Shown in pieces: positions 1 through 8,367 of a stretch of DNA of 64,000 bases. Under the pieces are notes generated by a model. That model saw nothing but the letters and a program-made list of their open reading frames with translations. It was not told the origin of the DNA and did no database searches. The stretch comes from Thermohalobaculum sp963700775 (lineage in GTDB: Bacteria; Pseudomonadota; Alphaproteobacteria; Rhodobacterales; Rhodobacteraceae): contig CAVOYU010000003.1 in assembly GCA_963700775.1 (NCBI GenBank), forward strand, positions 90,530 to 154,529, read 5' to 3'. Both the position numbers and the translations under genes were made by a program. Each line of letters opens with the position of its first letter. The first letter of the stretch is position 1.

Positions 1-67
1 CGGGGTTCTCGCGGAGCAGGCGCTCGGTCCGCTCGTTGAGGACGAACTTGAGCTCAAGCTCCTCCAT
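1..67 (-). CDS. CYTH-domain protein, N-terminal fragment
   Basis: Only the first 22 codons lie in the window; the gene continues past the left edge. The protein begins MEELELKFVL and so carries the ExExK signature (E-L-E-L-K) that opens CYTH domains, found in inorganic triphosphatases, thiamine triphosphatases and class IV adenylate cyclases. That motif binds the triphosphate and metal in the family. It is divergent from modA, about 150 bp away. No clear Shine-Dalgarno sequence is seen before the ATG. A CHAD-domain C-terminus is common in this family but cannot be seen here. Confidence 0.55.
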   Translation of the reverse strand, partial: MEELELKFVLNERTERLLRENP

Positions 68-160
68 GGCAACTGGGTAGAGACCCGCATTGTCACAATC
101 AAGGTCCAAGTTGCCAGACCGCCTGCGAAATCCCGACTGATTGCGCCGACGTCGGAACCC

Positions 161-184
161 CGTTATATCCGAATGTATATAGCG
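161..184 (+). promoter_or_regulatory. ModE-type molybdate operator (Mo-box)
   Basis: The arms CGTTATAT and ATATAGCG form an inverted repeat with one mismatch around an 8-bp spacer, matching the known ModE box pattern (CGNTATAT, spacer, ATATNNCG). It lies about 32 bp upstream of the modA start codon, as expected for repression of molybdate uptake by molybdate-loaded ModE. The A+T-rich arms stand out from the surrounding G+C-rich DNA. Confidence 0.75.
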
Positions 185-216
185 CTTCCCCGCACGAGTT
201 CCCGGACCTGGCCCTG

Positions 217-984
217 ATGGTTCTGCTCACCCGGCTGCTGGCCTTCATCCTCGCGATCTCGGTCGGCTGCGGTGCGATTGCGGCCGAGACACTGACGGTA
301 TTCGGCGCCGCGAGTCTGACCGAGGCGCTGGAGGAAACCGGCGCAAGCTTCCATGAGAAAACCGGAAACGTGGTGCGCTTCTCCTTCGCCTCCTCCTCCA
401 CCCTCGCCCGCCAGATCGAGGCCGGTGCCCCGGCCGACGTGGTGGCGCTCGCCAGCGAGGACTGGGCCGACTACCTGGCCGGGCGCCAGCTGATCGACCC
501 GGCGAGCCGGATCAGCCCGATCGGCAACCGGCTGGTGATCGCTGCGCCGGGCGACAGCGCCGCCACCCTCTCCGACCCGCCGACCGCCGCCGAGATGCTG
601 ACCGCGCTCGGCCCGGACGGGCGCCTCGCCATGGGCGACCCGGCCCATGTTCCGGCCGGAATCTACGCCCACCAGTCGCTGGTCGCCCTCGGCCTCTGGG
701 AGGCGCTCGAGCCGCATCTGGCGCTGGCCGACAACGCCCGGGCCGCGCTGGCGCTGGTCGACCATGGCGAGGCCCCGCTCGGCATCGTCTACGACACCGA
801 CCTCCGCGCGGCGACGGGGCTCCGGCTGGTGCGGGTCCTGCCCGATTCCTCGCACGCCCCGATCACCTACGCCTTCGCAGCCGTCACCGGAGGAAACACC
901 GGCAAGGCCAAGGAATTCCTCGGCTTCCTGTCCGGTCTCGACGGCCTGGCGATCTTCGCCCGGCACGGCTTCAGCACCCGCTGA
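217..984 (+). CDS. modA: molybdate ABC transporter substrate-binding protein
   Basis: 255-residue periplasmic protein that captures molybdate (and usually tungstate) and delivers it to ModBC. A signal peptide covers residues 1-23 (hydrophobic core, cleavage after AIAA). The mature protein opens with the ModA signature VFGAASLTEAL, followed by the SFASSSTLARQIEAGAPADV region whose serines contact the oxyanion. Length is normal for the family. It is the first gene of modABC; modB begins 5 bp after its stop. The ModE box immediately upstream predicts repression when molybdate is plentiful. The ATG was chosen because it gives a complete signal peptide. Confidence 0.95.
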   Translation: MVLLTRLLAFILAISVGCGAIAAETLTVFGAASLTEALEETGASFHEKTGNVVRFSFASSSTLARQIEAGAPADVVALASEDWADYLAGRQLIDPASRISPIGNRLVIAAPGDSAATLSDPPTAAEMLTALGPDGRLAMGDPAHVPAGIYAHQSLVALGLWEALEPHLALADNARAALALVDHGEAPLGIVYDTDLRAATGLRLVRVLPDSSHAPITYAFAAVTGGNTGKAKEFLGFLSGLDGLAIFARHGFSTR

Positions 985-988
985 CCGC

Positions 989-1684
989 ATGTGGGAGGGA
1001 TTCACAGCTGCGGAGATCGAGGCGCTCACCCTCAGCCTGAAGGTGGCGCTGGTGGCGGTTGCGGGCGCGCTGCCCCCCGCCGTGGGCGTCGCCTTCCTCC
1101 TCGCCCGTGGGCGGTTCCCCGGCAAGACGCTGGTCGACAGCCTCGTGCATCTGCCCCTCGTGCTGCCCCCGGTGGTGATGGGCTACCTCTTGCTCATCAC
1201 CTTCGGCACCCGCGCGCCGCTCGGCGCCTGGCTGCTCGACACCTTCGGCATCCGCTTCGCCTTCTCCTGGCACGGCGCCGCGCTGGCGGCGGCGATCATC
1301 TCGTTCCCGTTCCAGGTCCGGGCCATCCGGCTCTCGATCGAGGCGATCGAGCCCGGCCTCGCCCAGGCGGCCGAGACGCTGGGCGCCGGGCCACTCGACC
1401 GCTTCGTCACCATCACGCTCCCCCTCGCTCTCCCCGGCATCCTCGCCGGCGCGATCACCGCCTTCGCCGCCAGCCTCGGCGAGTTCGGCGCGATCATCAC
1501 CTTCGTCTCCAACATCCCCGGCGAGACCCGCACCCTGCCCCTCGCGATCTACACCGCGATCCAGACACCGGGCGGCGAGGCAGCGGCGGCCCGGCTGGCG
1601 GCGCTGGCGATTGCATTGGCCGTCACCGGCCTCGTACTTTCCGAGGTCGCCGCCCAGCGGGTCCGGAGGCTCGCCGGGCGATGA
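989..1684 (+). CDS. modB: molybdate ABC transporter permease
   Basis: 231-residue inner-membrane permease with about five to six transmembrane helices. The cytoplasmic EAA loop, which docks on the ATPase, is visible as AETLGAGPLDRF followed by ITLPLALPGILAGA. It begins 5 bp after modA and its TGA overlaps the ATG of modC (ATGA), so translation is probably coupled. A much longer open frame extends upstream through modA, but the ATG at 989 gives the expected ModB N-terminus and length. Confidence 0.95.
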   Translation: MWEGFTAAEIEALTLSLKVALVAVAGALPPAVGVAFLLARGRFPGKTLVDSLVHLPLVLPPVVMGYLLLITFGTRAPLGAWLLDTFGIRFAFSWHGAALAAAIISFPFQVRAIRLSIEAIEPGLAQAAETLGAGPLDRFVTITLPLALPGILAGAITAFAASLGEFGAIITFVSNIPGETRTLPLAIYTAIQTPGGEAAAARLAALAIALAVTGLVLSEVAAQRVRRLAGR

Positions 1685-2796
1685 CGCTGGCCGCCCGCAT
1701 CGAGCACAGCTTCCGCGGCTTCCGGCTGGAGATGGACTTCACTGTCCGCCATCCCGGCCTGACCGCCCTCTTCGGCCCCTCCGGCTCGGGAAAGTCCACC
1801 TGCGTCAACGCGATCTCCGGGCTCCTGAAGCCCGAGGCCGGACGGATCGAGATCAACGGCAAGCCGGTCTTCGACAGCGCCACCGGGCTCGATGTCCCGG
1901 CGCGCCGCCGCCGGGTCGGCTACGTGTTCCAGGACGCCCGGCTGTTCCCGCATCTCTCGGTCCGCCGCAACCTCGACTTCGGCGCCCGCCGCTCACCCGA
2001 GCCGCCCTCGGCCGCCGAGCGGGCGCATGTGATCGAGTTCCTCGGCATCGGCCACCTGCTCGACCGCCGCCCCGGCACGCTCTCGGGCGGCGAGCGCCAG
2101 CGGGTGGCGCTGGGGCGCGCGCTCCTGATGAAGCCCGCCGTGCTTCTCCTCGACGAGCCGCTGGCCGCCCTCGACCAGGCCCGCAAGGCCGAGATCCTGC
2201 CGCATCTCGAGCGGCTCCGCGACGAGGCCCGCATCCCCATCGTGCTGGTGAGCCACGCGCTCGACGACGTGGCCCGCCTCGCCGACGAGATCGTGGTGGT
2301 GAACGAGGGCCGCAGCGTCGCCGCCGGCCCGGTCGAGCAGGTGCTCTCGCGCCTCGACCTGCTGCCGCTGACCGGCCAGTCCGAGCCGATGTCGGTGTTG
2401 ACGGCGGACGTGCTGCGCCACGACCCCGAGGGCGGGCTGACCGAGCTCGGCTTCAACGGCGGCCGACTGTGGGTGGCGCGGATCCAGGGCGATCCCGGCA
2501 CCGCGGTGCGCCTGCGCATCGCCGCCCGCGACGTGATGCTCGCGACCTCCCGGCCGCAGGGGATCAGCGCCACCAACCTGATCGCCGGCCGGATCGCCGA
2601 GATCCGCTCCGGGCCCGGCGCTTTCTGCGACGTGCGGCTCGACTGCCGCGGCAGCATCCTGCTGGCGCGGATCACCCGGCGCTCCAGCGAGCGGCTGGGT
2701 CTGTCCCTCGGGCAGGAAGTGGTGGCGGTGATCAAGTCGGTCAGCGTCAACCGTCAGGCCGGCGCGGCGCCGGCGCTCAATCAGCCGGCCGGATGA
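1681..2796 (+). CDS. modC: molybdate ABC transporter ATP-binding protein
   Basis: 371-residue ATPase that energises ModAB. Walker A GPSGSGKST lies at residues 32-40, Q-loop at about 84, ABC signature LSGGERQR near 134 and Walker B LLLDEP near 155-160, followed by the H-loop in LVSHALDD. The C-terminal 110 residues form the Mop/TOBE oxyanion-binding domain usual in ModC. The start overlaps the modB stop. The last 20 bp overlap the 3' end of the convergent ModE-like gene. Confidence 0.95.
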   Translation: MTLAARIEHSFRGFRLEMDFTVRHPGLTALFGPSGSGKSTCVNAISGLLKPEAGRIEINGKPVFDSATGLDVPARRRRVGYVFQDARLFPHLSVRRNLDFGARRSPEPPSAAERAHVIEFLGIGHLLDRRPGTLSGGERQRVALGRALLMKPAVLLLDEPLAALDQARKAEILPHLERLRDEARIPIVLVSHALDDVARLADEIVVVNEGRSVAAGPVEQVLSRLDLLPLTGQSEPMSVLTADVLRHDPEGGLTELGFNGGRLWVARIQGDPGTAVRLRIAARDVMLATSRPQGISATNLIAGRIAEIRSGPGAFCDVRLDCRGSILLARITRRSSERLGLSLGQEVVAVIKSVSVNRQAGAAPALNQPAG

Positions 2797-3139
2797 GCCT
2801 GGCGAGACCGTCGAGCTTGTCCTGGCCCTGCTCCTGGGCGAGGTCGACCAGTTCCAGATAGCGCGCCACGATGTCCTCGCCGAGCGGCGTCAGCTCCGCC
2901 CCGCCGCGGCTCGTGCCGCCGGTGCGGGTCGCGACCACCGGCCGCCCGAACAGCGTGTTGAGCTGGTCCACCAGCAGCCATGCGCGCCGGTACGACATGC
3001 CGAGCGCGCGCGCGGCGGCGGCGATGGAGCGGTGCTCGGCGATCCCCTGCAACAGCCGCACCTTGCCGGGGCCGAGCTGCCCCCGGTCGCCGAAATAGAT
3101 CTTGATCCAGAGGCGCGGCGCGCCGTCCCGTTCCGCCAT
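2777..3139 (-). CDS. short ModE-like (LysR-type HTH) regulator
   Basis: 120-residue protein made of the winged helix-turn-helix found at the N-terminus of ModE. The helix region reads IAAAARALGMSYRRAWLLV, followed by a wing with GGTSRGGAELT. The C-terminal molybdate-sensing Mop/TOBE domains of full ModE are absent. Such short forms are frequent in alphaproteobacteria. It is convergent with modC and overlaps its last 20 bp, so it is the obvious candidate to bind the operator at 161-184. How it would sense molybdate is unclear; it might work with another Mop-domain protein. The regulator family is well supported, the target is inferred. Confidence 0.8.
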   Translation of the reverse strand: MAERDGAPRLWIKIYFGDRGQLGPGKVRLLQGIAEHRSIAAAARALGMSYRRAWLLVDQLNTLFGRPVVATRTGGTSRGGAELTPLGEDIVARYLELVDLAQEQGQDKLDGLARLIRPAD

Positions 3140-3189
3140 TCTGTGGTCTTAGCAGAGCCCGGCACGCACCGCCAAACGGCTTGCGTCCG

Positions 3190-4461
3190 TCAACCCCGCC
3201 CCAGCGCCCGCCAGGCGATGTCGCGCCGGCAGAAGCCCTCCGGCCAGTCGATCCGGTCCACCGCCTCGTAGGCCCGTTCCCGCGCCTCGGCGATGTCGCG
3301 CCCGCTGGCGGTCACGTTCAGCACCCGCCCGCCCGAGGCCAGCACGCGACCGTCCGACGCCTTCGTCCCGGCATGAAACACCGTCACGCCCGGCACCTCC
3401 CCGGCGCGGCCCAGACCCCTGATCTCGCTGCCCTTCCCGTAGGACCCCGGATAACCCTTGGTCGCCATCACCACCGTCAGCGCCGGCTCGGGCCGCCACT
3501 CCAGCGCCACCTCGCCGAGCCCGCCCTTCGCGCAGGCGAGCAGCGCCGGCAGCAGGTCCGAGGCCAGCCGCATCGCCAGCACCTGGCACTCCGGGTCGCC
3601 GAAGCGGACGTTGTACTCGACCAGCCGCGGCCCGCCCGCGCCGATCATCAGCCCGGCATAGAGCACGCCCCGATAGGGCGTGCCGCGACGCGCCATCTCG
3701 GCGATGGTCGGGCGCACGATCTCGTCCAGCGCCCGGCGCTCCATCTCGGGGGTCATCACCGGGGCCGGCGAGTAGGCGCCCATGCCGCCGGTGTTCGGTC
3801 CCTCGTCCCCGTCATGGGCCCGCTTGTGATCCTGGGCGGTGGCCAGCGGCAGCACGGTCTCGCCGTCGGTCAGCACGAAGAAGCTTGCCTCCTCGCCCTC
3901 CATGAACTCCTCGATCACCACCTCGGCGCCGGCCGCGCCGAAGGCGCCGCCAAACATCTCGTCGATGGCCGCCTCGGCCTCGGCGAGGGTCATCGCCACC
4001 ACCACGCCCTTGCCGGCCGCAAGCCCGTCGGCCTTGACCACGATCGGCGCGCCCTGCTCCCGCAGGTATGCCCGCGCCGCCGCCGCATCGGTGAACCGCG
4101 CCCAGGCCGCGGTCGGCGCTCCGCAAGCGTCGCAGATCTCCTTGGTGAAGCCCTTCGAGGCCTCGAGCCGCGCCGCCTCGCGCGACGGGCCGAAGGCCGG
4201 GATGCCGGCCGCCGCCAGCGCATCCACCACCCCCGCCGCCAGCGGCGCCTCCGGACCGACGATCACGAAATCGATCCCATGGCTCCCGCACCATTCGGCG
4301 ACCGCCGCCCCGTCCTCCGGATCCAATGCCACGCACTCCGCCAGCCCGGCGATCCCCGCATTCCCCGGCGCCGCGTAGAGCCTGCCGCAGAGCGGGCTCT
4401 TCGCCACCGCCCAGGCCAGCGCATGCTCGCGCCCGCCGCCGCCCAGGATCAGGATCTCCAT
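3190..4461 (-). CDS. purD: phosphoribosylamine-glycine ligase (GARS)
   Basis: 423-residue ATP-grasp enzyme of de novo purine synthesis that joins glycine to phosphoribosylamine. The N-terminal motif ILGGGGREHALAW is at residues 4-16, the ATP-grasp loop DGLAAGKGVVVA near 148, and the signature NTGGMGAYSPAP near 230. Length is normal when started at 4461, and a Shine-Dalgarno AAGGGGG sits 5 bp upstream. The frame stays open further upstream to an ATG at 4653, which would add a 64-residue membrane-anchor and coiled-coil segment (separate entry). It is divergent from xseA, a typical Rhodobacterales arrangement. Confidence 0.95.
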   Translation of the reverse strand: MEILILGGGGREHALAWAVAKSPLCGRLYAAPGNAGIAGLAECVALDPEDGAAVAEWCGSHGIDFVIVGPEAPLAAGVVDALAAAGIPAFGPSREAARLEASKGFTKEICDACGAPTAAWARFTDAAAARAYLREQGAPIVVKADGLAAGKGVVVAMTLAEAEAAIDEMFGGAFGAAGAEVVIEEFMEGEEASFFVLTDGETVLPLATAQDHKRAHDGDEGPNTGGMGAYSPAPVMTPEMERRALDEIVRPTIAEMARRGTPYRGVLYAGLMIGAGGPRLVEYNVRFGDPECQVLAMRLASDLLPALLACAKGGLGEVALEWRPEPALTVVMATKGYPGSYGKGSEIRGLGRAGEVPGVTVFHAGTKASDGRVLASGGRVLNVTASGRDIAEARERAYEAVDRIDWPEGFCRRDIAWRALGRG

Positions 4462-4653
4462 CCGCACCCCCTTCTTCGCTTTCTCCGCCGCCTGCTCCAG
4501 CGCCACCCTCAGCGCGAACTGCTCGCGCATCGCGTCCGCCATCTCGGCCTCCAGCTCCCGCATCCGGGCGCGCAGCACACGCGCCCGCCAGACCACCAGC
4601 CCGAACACCGCCAGGACGCCGAGCGCAATAAGACTTGCGAGGGGAAGGTCCAT
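4462..4653 (-). other. in-frame membrane-anchor extension upstream of purD
   Basis: 64 codons in the same frame as purD with no stop between them. They begin MDLPLASLIALGVLAVFGLV, one clear transmembrane helix at about residues 4-22, followed by a charged heptad-like stretch RARMRELEAEMADAMREQFA. It could be an alternative N-terminus giving a membrane-tethered GARS, or a small membrane protein ORF whose stop was lost. The upstream ATG has only a weak GAGAG ribosome site, while the internal purD ATG has a strong one, so two products are possible. Its reality as coding sequence is inferred from this composition. Confidence 0.4.
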
Positions 4654-4714
4654 TGCGCCACTCTCGGCCGGAATCGAAGGACGGCCCGGCAGAAGGACCG
4701 CCAAAGGGACTGGG

Positions 4715-6220
4715 ATGCCGAACAGCCTTATTGACGACGCGCCCGAGGGCGTCAACATCCCGGAATTCTCGGTCTCCGAGCTCTCCGGCGCGGTCAAGCG
4801 CATGATCGAGGGCGAGTTCGCCCATGTGCGGGTGCGGGGCGAGGTGGGGCGGGTCTCGCGGCCGCGCTCGGGCCATGTCTATCTCGACCTGAAGGACGAA
4901 AACGCCGTGCTGGCCGCGGTGATCTGGAAGGGCGTCGCCACCCGGCTCGACATCGATGCCCAGGAGGGCGACGAGGTGGTCGCCGTCGGGCGGCTTACCA
5001 CCTTCCCCGGCCAGTCGAAGTACCAGTTGGTGATCGAGAGCATGAGCTACGCCGGCGAGGGCGCGCTGCTGGCAAAGCTCGAGCGGCTGAAGAAGGCGCT
5101 GGCGGCGGAGGGGCTGTTCGACTCCGGGCGGAAGCGGCCGATCCCCTACCTGCCGCGGGTGATCGGGGTGGTGACCTCGCCCTCCGGCGCGGTGATCCGC
5201 GACATCCTGCACCGGCTCGCCGAGCGGTTTCCGGTGCATGTGCTGGTCTGGCCGGTGGCGGTGCAGGGCGAGAAATGCGCGCCGGAAGTCGCCGCCGCCA
5301 TCCGCGGCTTCTCGGCCCTGTCCGGAGACGGGCCTGTCCCCCGCCCCGACGTGGTGATCGTCGCCCGCGGCGGCGGCTCGCTCGAGGATCTCTGGGGTTT
5401 CAACGACGAGCGCGTTGTCCGCGCCGCCGCCGAATGCACCATTCCGCTGATCTCCGCAGTCGGCCACGAGACCGACACCACGCTGATCGACCACGCCGCC
5501 GACCGCCGGGCACCGACCCCGACCGCTGCGGCCGAGATGGCGGTGCCGGTGCGCTCCGAGCTGGTTGCGACGGTGGCCGACCTCGCCGCCCGCCGGCTGC
5601 GCGCCATGGCGCGGCTGGTCGAGCAGCGCCGCCAGCGGCTCAGCGACCTGGCCCGCGCCCTGCCCCGGCCCGAGCAGATCCTGGCCGAAAGGCGCCAGCG
5701 CCTCGACGTCGCCGTCGCCCGCCTGCCGCGCCCGGCCGAGATGCTGGCGGCGCGGCGCGACAGGCTGGCGCTCCTCGCCCATCGCCTGCCTCAGGGTCTG
5801 GCGCGCCGGGCGCAGGTGGCCCGCGTGGCGCTGATGCGCCAGAGCGGGCGGTTGTCGCCGCGGCTGCTGGCGGCGCGGACCGAGCGGCTGCGCGAACGGC
5901 TCGACGACCGCCGGGCGCGGCTCGGCCCCGCCTACGCCCGAATCGTCCGGGCCGGCGGCGACCGGCTGCGCGCGCTCGGCCGCCTCTACGGATCATTGCA
6001 CTACGCGGAAACCCTGAAGCGCGGCTATGCCCTGGTGCGCGAGCCGGACGGCACCGTGCTGACCCGCGCCGCCATGGTCGGGCCGGGCGCCGAGCTCGAG
6101 ATCGAATTCGCCGACGGGAAGATCGGCGCAACGGCTGCGGGCGATGCCCCGCCGCAGCCGAAACGCCGGCCGGCGGATCCCGGCGGCGGTGAGGGAGGGG
6201 CGCAAGGCAGCCTGTTCTGA
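4715..6220 (+). CDS. xseA: exodeoxyribonuclease VII large subunit
   Basis: 501-residue catalytic subunit of exonuclease VII, which degrades single-stranded DNA in repair and recombination. The N-terminal OB-fold (about 20-120) contains RGEVGRVSRPRSGHVYLDLK. The nuclease core has GVVTSPSGAVIRDI, ARGGGSLEDLWGFNDE and SAVGHETDTTLIDHAAD, all family signatures. A long Arg- and Ala-rich helical region (about 285-430) is the arm that holds XseB copies. The xseB small subunit is not beside it. It is divergent from purD with 61 bp between the outermost starts. Confidence 0.95.
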   Translation: MPNSLIDDAPEGVNIPEFSVSELSGAVKRMIEGEFAHVRVRGEVGRVSRPRSGHVYLDLKDENAVLAAVIWKGVATRLDIDAQEGDEVVAVGRLTTFPGQSKYQLVIESMSYAGEGALLAKLERLKKALAAEGLFDSGRKRPIPYLPRVIGVVTSPSGAVIRDILHRLAERFPVHVLVWPVAVQGEKCAPEVAAAIRGFSALSGDGPVPRPDVVIVARGGGSLEDLWGFNDERVVRAAAECTIPLISAVGHETDTTLIDHAADRRAPTPTAAAEMAVPVRSELVATVADLAARRLRAMARLVEQRRQRLSDLARALPRPEQILAERRQRLDVAVARLPRPAEMLAARRDRLALLAHRLPQGLARRAQVARVALMRQSGRLSPRLLAARTERLRERLDDRRARLGPAYARIVRAGGDRLRALGRLYGSLHYAETLKRGYALVREPDGTVLTRAAMVGPGAELEIEFADGKIGATAAGDAPPQPKRRPADPGGGEGGAQGSLF

Positions 6221-6251
6221 GGCGTGCACTAGGTGAAGGGGGACGTGAGAA

Positions 6252-6543
6252 ATGCCCAAGGGATACTGGATCGCCCATGTCCATGTGACCGACGCGGAGG
6301 AGTACAAGAAGTATGTCGAGGGCGCTCGCTCCGCCTTCGAGAAGTACGGCGCCAGATTCCTCGCGCGGGGTGGTCGCCATCACGAGGTAGAAGGTGCGCT
6401 CGGCCGCGAGCGGCATGTGGTGATCGAGTTCGAGAGCCTGGAGGCCGCGCTTGACTGCTACAACAGCCCGGAATACCAGAACGCCCGCAACTTCCGGGCC
6501 GAGTCTGGGAATCGCCACACTCGTCCTGGTAGAGGGGAACTGA
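6252..6543 (+). pseudogene. DUF1330 family protein, single-base frameshift
   Basis: About 96 codons when repaired. The start MPKGYWIAHVHVTD and the later EYKKYVEGARSAFEKYGARF and HVVIEFESLEAALDCYNSPE are clear DUF1330 hallmarks (small ferredoxin-like fold, unknown function). At 6508-6511 (GGGAA) one extra base shifts the frame. Reading on in the next frame gives the normal family ending IATLVLVEGN and a stop at 6541-6543, exactly 3 bp before the next gene. Without the correction the frame runs out of phase through arsC to 6743. A ribosome site AAGGGGG precedes the ATG. Real pseudogene or sequencing insertion is undecided. Confidence 0.7.
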
Positions 6544-6546
6544 CCG

Positions 6547-6894
6547 ATGCGCGTCACCATTTACCACAACCCGAAATGCGGCACCTCGCGAACCGTGCTG
6601 TCGATGATCCGGGCCAAGGGGATCGACCCCGAGGTGATCGAGTATCTCGACACGCCGCCGGACGCCGCGCGGCTGAACGACCTGCTGAAGAAGATGCACA
6701 CCCGCCCGCGCGCCCTGCTGCGCCGCCGGGGCACGCCCTATGACGACCTCGGCCTCGACGACGCCAAGTGGACCGACGAGGCGCTGGTCGGGATGATCGC
6801 CAGGCATCCGATCCTGATGGAGCGGCCGGTGGTGGTCAGCGACCGCGGCGCCAAGATCTGCCGCCCGGCCGAGGTGGTGAACACGCTGATCTGA
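6547..6894 (+). CDS. arsC: ArsC-family arsenate reductase (glutaredoxin-linked)
   Basis: 115-residue thioredoxin-fold protein of the ArsC/Spx group. The redox cysteine lies in HNPKCGTSR (Cys11), and the arginine-containing loop near the C-terminus reads MERPVVVSDRGAKICRP, as in plasmid R773-type ArsC, which reduces arsenate using glutaredoxin. It starts 3 bp after the repaired end of the DUF1330 gene, so the two probably form one transcript. There are no ars regulator or efflux genes nearby, so a broader reductase role is possible. Confidence 0.85.
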   Translation: MRVTIYHNPKCGTSRTVLSMIRAKGIDPEVIEYLDTPPDAARLNDLLKKMHTRPRALLRRRGTPYDDLGLDDAKWTDEALVGMIARHPILMERPVVVSDRGAKICRPAEVVNTLI

Positions 6895-6972
6895 GGCCGG
6901 CGCCGCCGCCCGGCGGGGCACGGCGTCTGCACCTCGATCGGCGCCCGGCGCACGTGCCGGCCCGGATCCGCG

Positions 6973-8277
6973 CTATCGCGCGGCCCTGCTGATCTGCTTC
7001 AGCCGCAGCTTGGTGATCTGGTGGCGCATCCGCTCGATCACCTCGAAGCGCACGCCGTGGAACACGAACACCTGCCCCTCCGTCGGGATGGTCTGGGCCT
7101 CGTGGATCATCAGCCCCGCCACCGTGGTCGCCTCGTCGTCCGGCAGCGCCCAGTCGCAGGCGCGGTTGAGGTCGCGGATGGTCATGGTGCCCGGCGCGAT
7201 GACCGAGCCGTCGGCCTCGCGGGTGATCCCGGCGCCCTCGATGTCGTGCTCGTCGGTGATGTCGCCGACGATCTCCTCGAGGATGTCCTCCAGCGTCAGC
7301 AGCCCCTGCAGGGTGCCGTACTCGTCCACCACCAGCGCGAAGTGCTGGCGGCGCTTGAGGAATGCCCTGAGCTGGTCGTCGAGCGAGCGGGTGTCGGGCA
7401 CGAACCAGGGTTTCATCGCCACCGACATGATGTCGAGCTCGCGCGGCTTGCGGCTGCCGTTTCCGCCGCCGGATTCGCGGACATGGCGATGCTCGGCCCG
7501 CAGCAGATCCTTGGCGTGCAGCACGCCGACGATGTTCTCGGGCTCGCCCCGCCAGATCGGAATCCGGGTGTGGGGCGCGGTCAGGCAGAAGTCGATGATC
7601 TCCTCGGCCGGCGCGTCGGCCGAGATCGAGGCGATGTCGCGCCGGTGGCGCATGACCTCGGCGACCTCGCGCTCCTTCAGGTCGAGGGCCGCCAGCAGCC
7701 GGTCGCGCTCGGCCTTGTCGACACCGCCCTCCGAGGCGTGGAGCGCGATCGTGCCCTTGATCAGCTCGACCGGGGCCAGCACATGGGCCTCGGGATCGGT
7801 CTTGACCCCGAACAGCGCCAGCGCCAGCCGGACCAGCAGCCGGACGAAGCTCACCACCGGCGCGAAGATGCGCACGATCACCTGCACCAGCGGTGCGACC
7901 GCGACCGCTGCCTTCTCGGGGAAGGTGATGGCATAGGTCTTCGGCGCCACCTCGGCGAACACCAGGATCGCGAAGGTCATCACCAGCGTCGCCCAGGCCA
8001 CGCCGGCCTCGCCGAAGGCGCGGGTGAAGAGCGAGGTGGCGAGGCTGGCGGCGAAGATGTTCACCAGGTTGTTGCCGAGCAGGATCGAGCCGATCAGCCG
8101 CTCGTTGTCCTCGGTCAGCTTCAGCGCCACCCGCGCCCCCTTCGAGCCCTTGGCCGAAAGCTGGTGCATGGTCGCCCGGTTGAGCGCGGTCAGCGCGGTC
8201 TCGCTGCCGGAGAAGAAGGCGGACATGCCGATCAGGGCGGCGATGCCGACGCAGGTCCACCAGAAAGAGGGATCCAT
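6973..8277 (-). CDS. CNNM/CorC-type transporter (DUF21 plus CBS domains)
   Basis: 434-residue membrane protein annotated in this family as HlyC/CorC or CNNM, linked to magnesium or cobalt efflux. The N-terminal DUF21 transmembrane domain (about 1-190) includes SAFFSGSETALTALN, then paired CBS domains follow with VDEYGTLQGLLTLEDILEE, and a C-terminal transporter-associated CorC_HlyC domain ends the protein. It lies downstream of xerD on the same strand with a 90-bp gap. Substrate is inferred from the family only. Confidence 0.9.
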   Translation of the reverse strand: MDPSFWWTCVGIAALIGMSAFFSGSETALTALNRATMHQLSAKGSKGARVALKLTEDNERLIGSILLGNNLVNIFAASLATSLFTRAFGEAGVAWATLVMTFAILVFAEVAPKTYAITFPEKAAVAVAPLVQVIVRIFAPVVSFVRLLVRLALALFGVKTDPEAHVLAPVELIKGTIALHASEGGVDKAERDRLLAALDLKEREVAEVMRHRRDIASISADAPAEEIIDFCLTAPHTRIPIWRGEPENIVGVLHAKDLLRAEHRHVRESGGGNGSRKPRELDIMSVAMKPWFVPDTRSLDDQLRAFLKRRQHFALVVDEYGTLQGLLTLEDILEEIVGDITDEHDIEGAGITREADGSVIAPGTMTIRDLNRACDWALPDDEATTVAGLMIHEAQTIPTEGQVFVFHGVRFEVIERMRHQITKLRLKQISRAAR

Positions 8278-8367
8278 CGGAGTTTCCTCGGGGAGTCGGT
8301 TGCGCGGAAATTTATGGGCTCTCGCGGGAAGCGCCGCAAGGCGTGATGCCCTCCTGGGCGGCGGGCG

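Noticed and set aside
3812..5782. A 656-codon minus-strand open frame
   Set aside because: Antisense of xseA and part of purD in another frame; low-complexity Gly/Arg/Asp content.
6252..6743. Reading the DUF1330 frame through to 6743 as one long protein
   Set aside because: The second half is out-of-phase translation of the ArsC-family gene; a one-base frame change restores a normal family ending.
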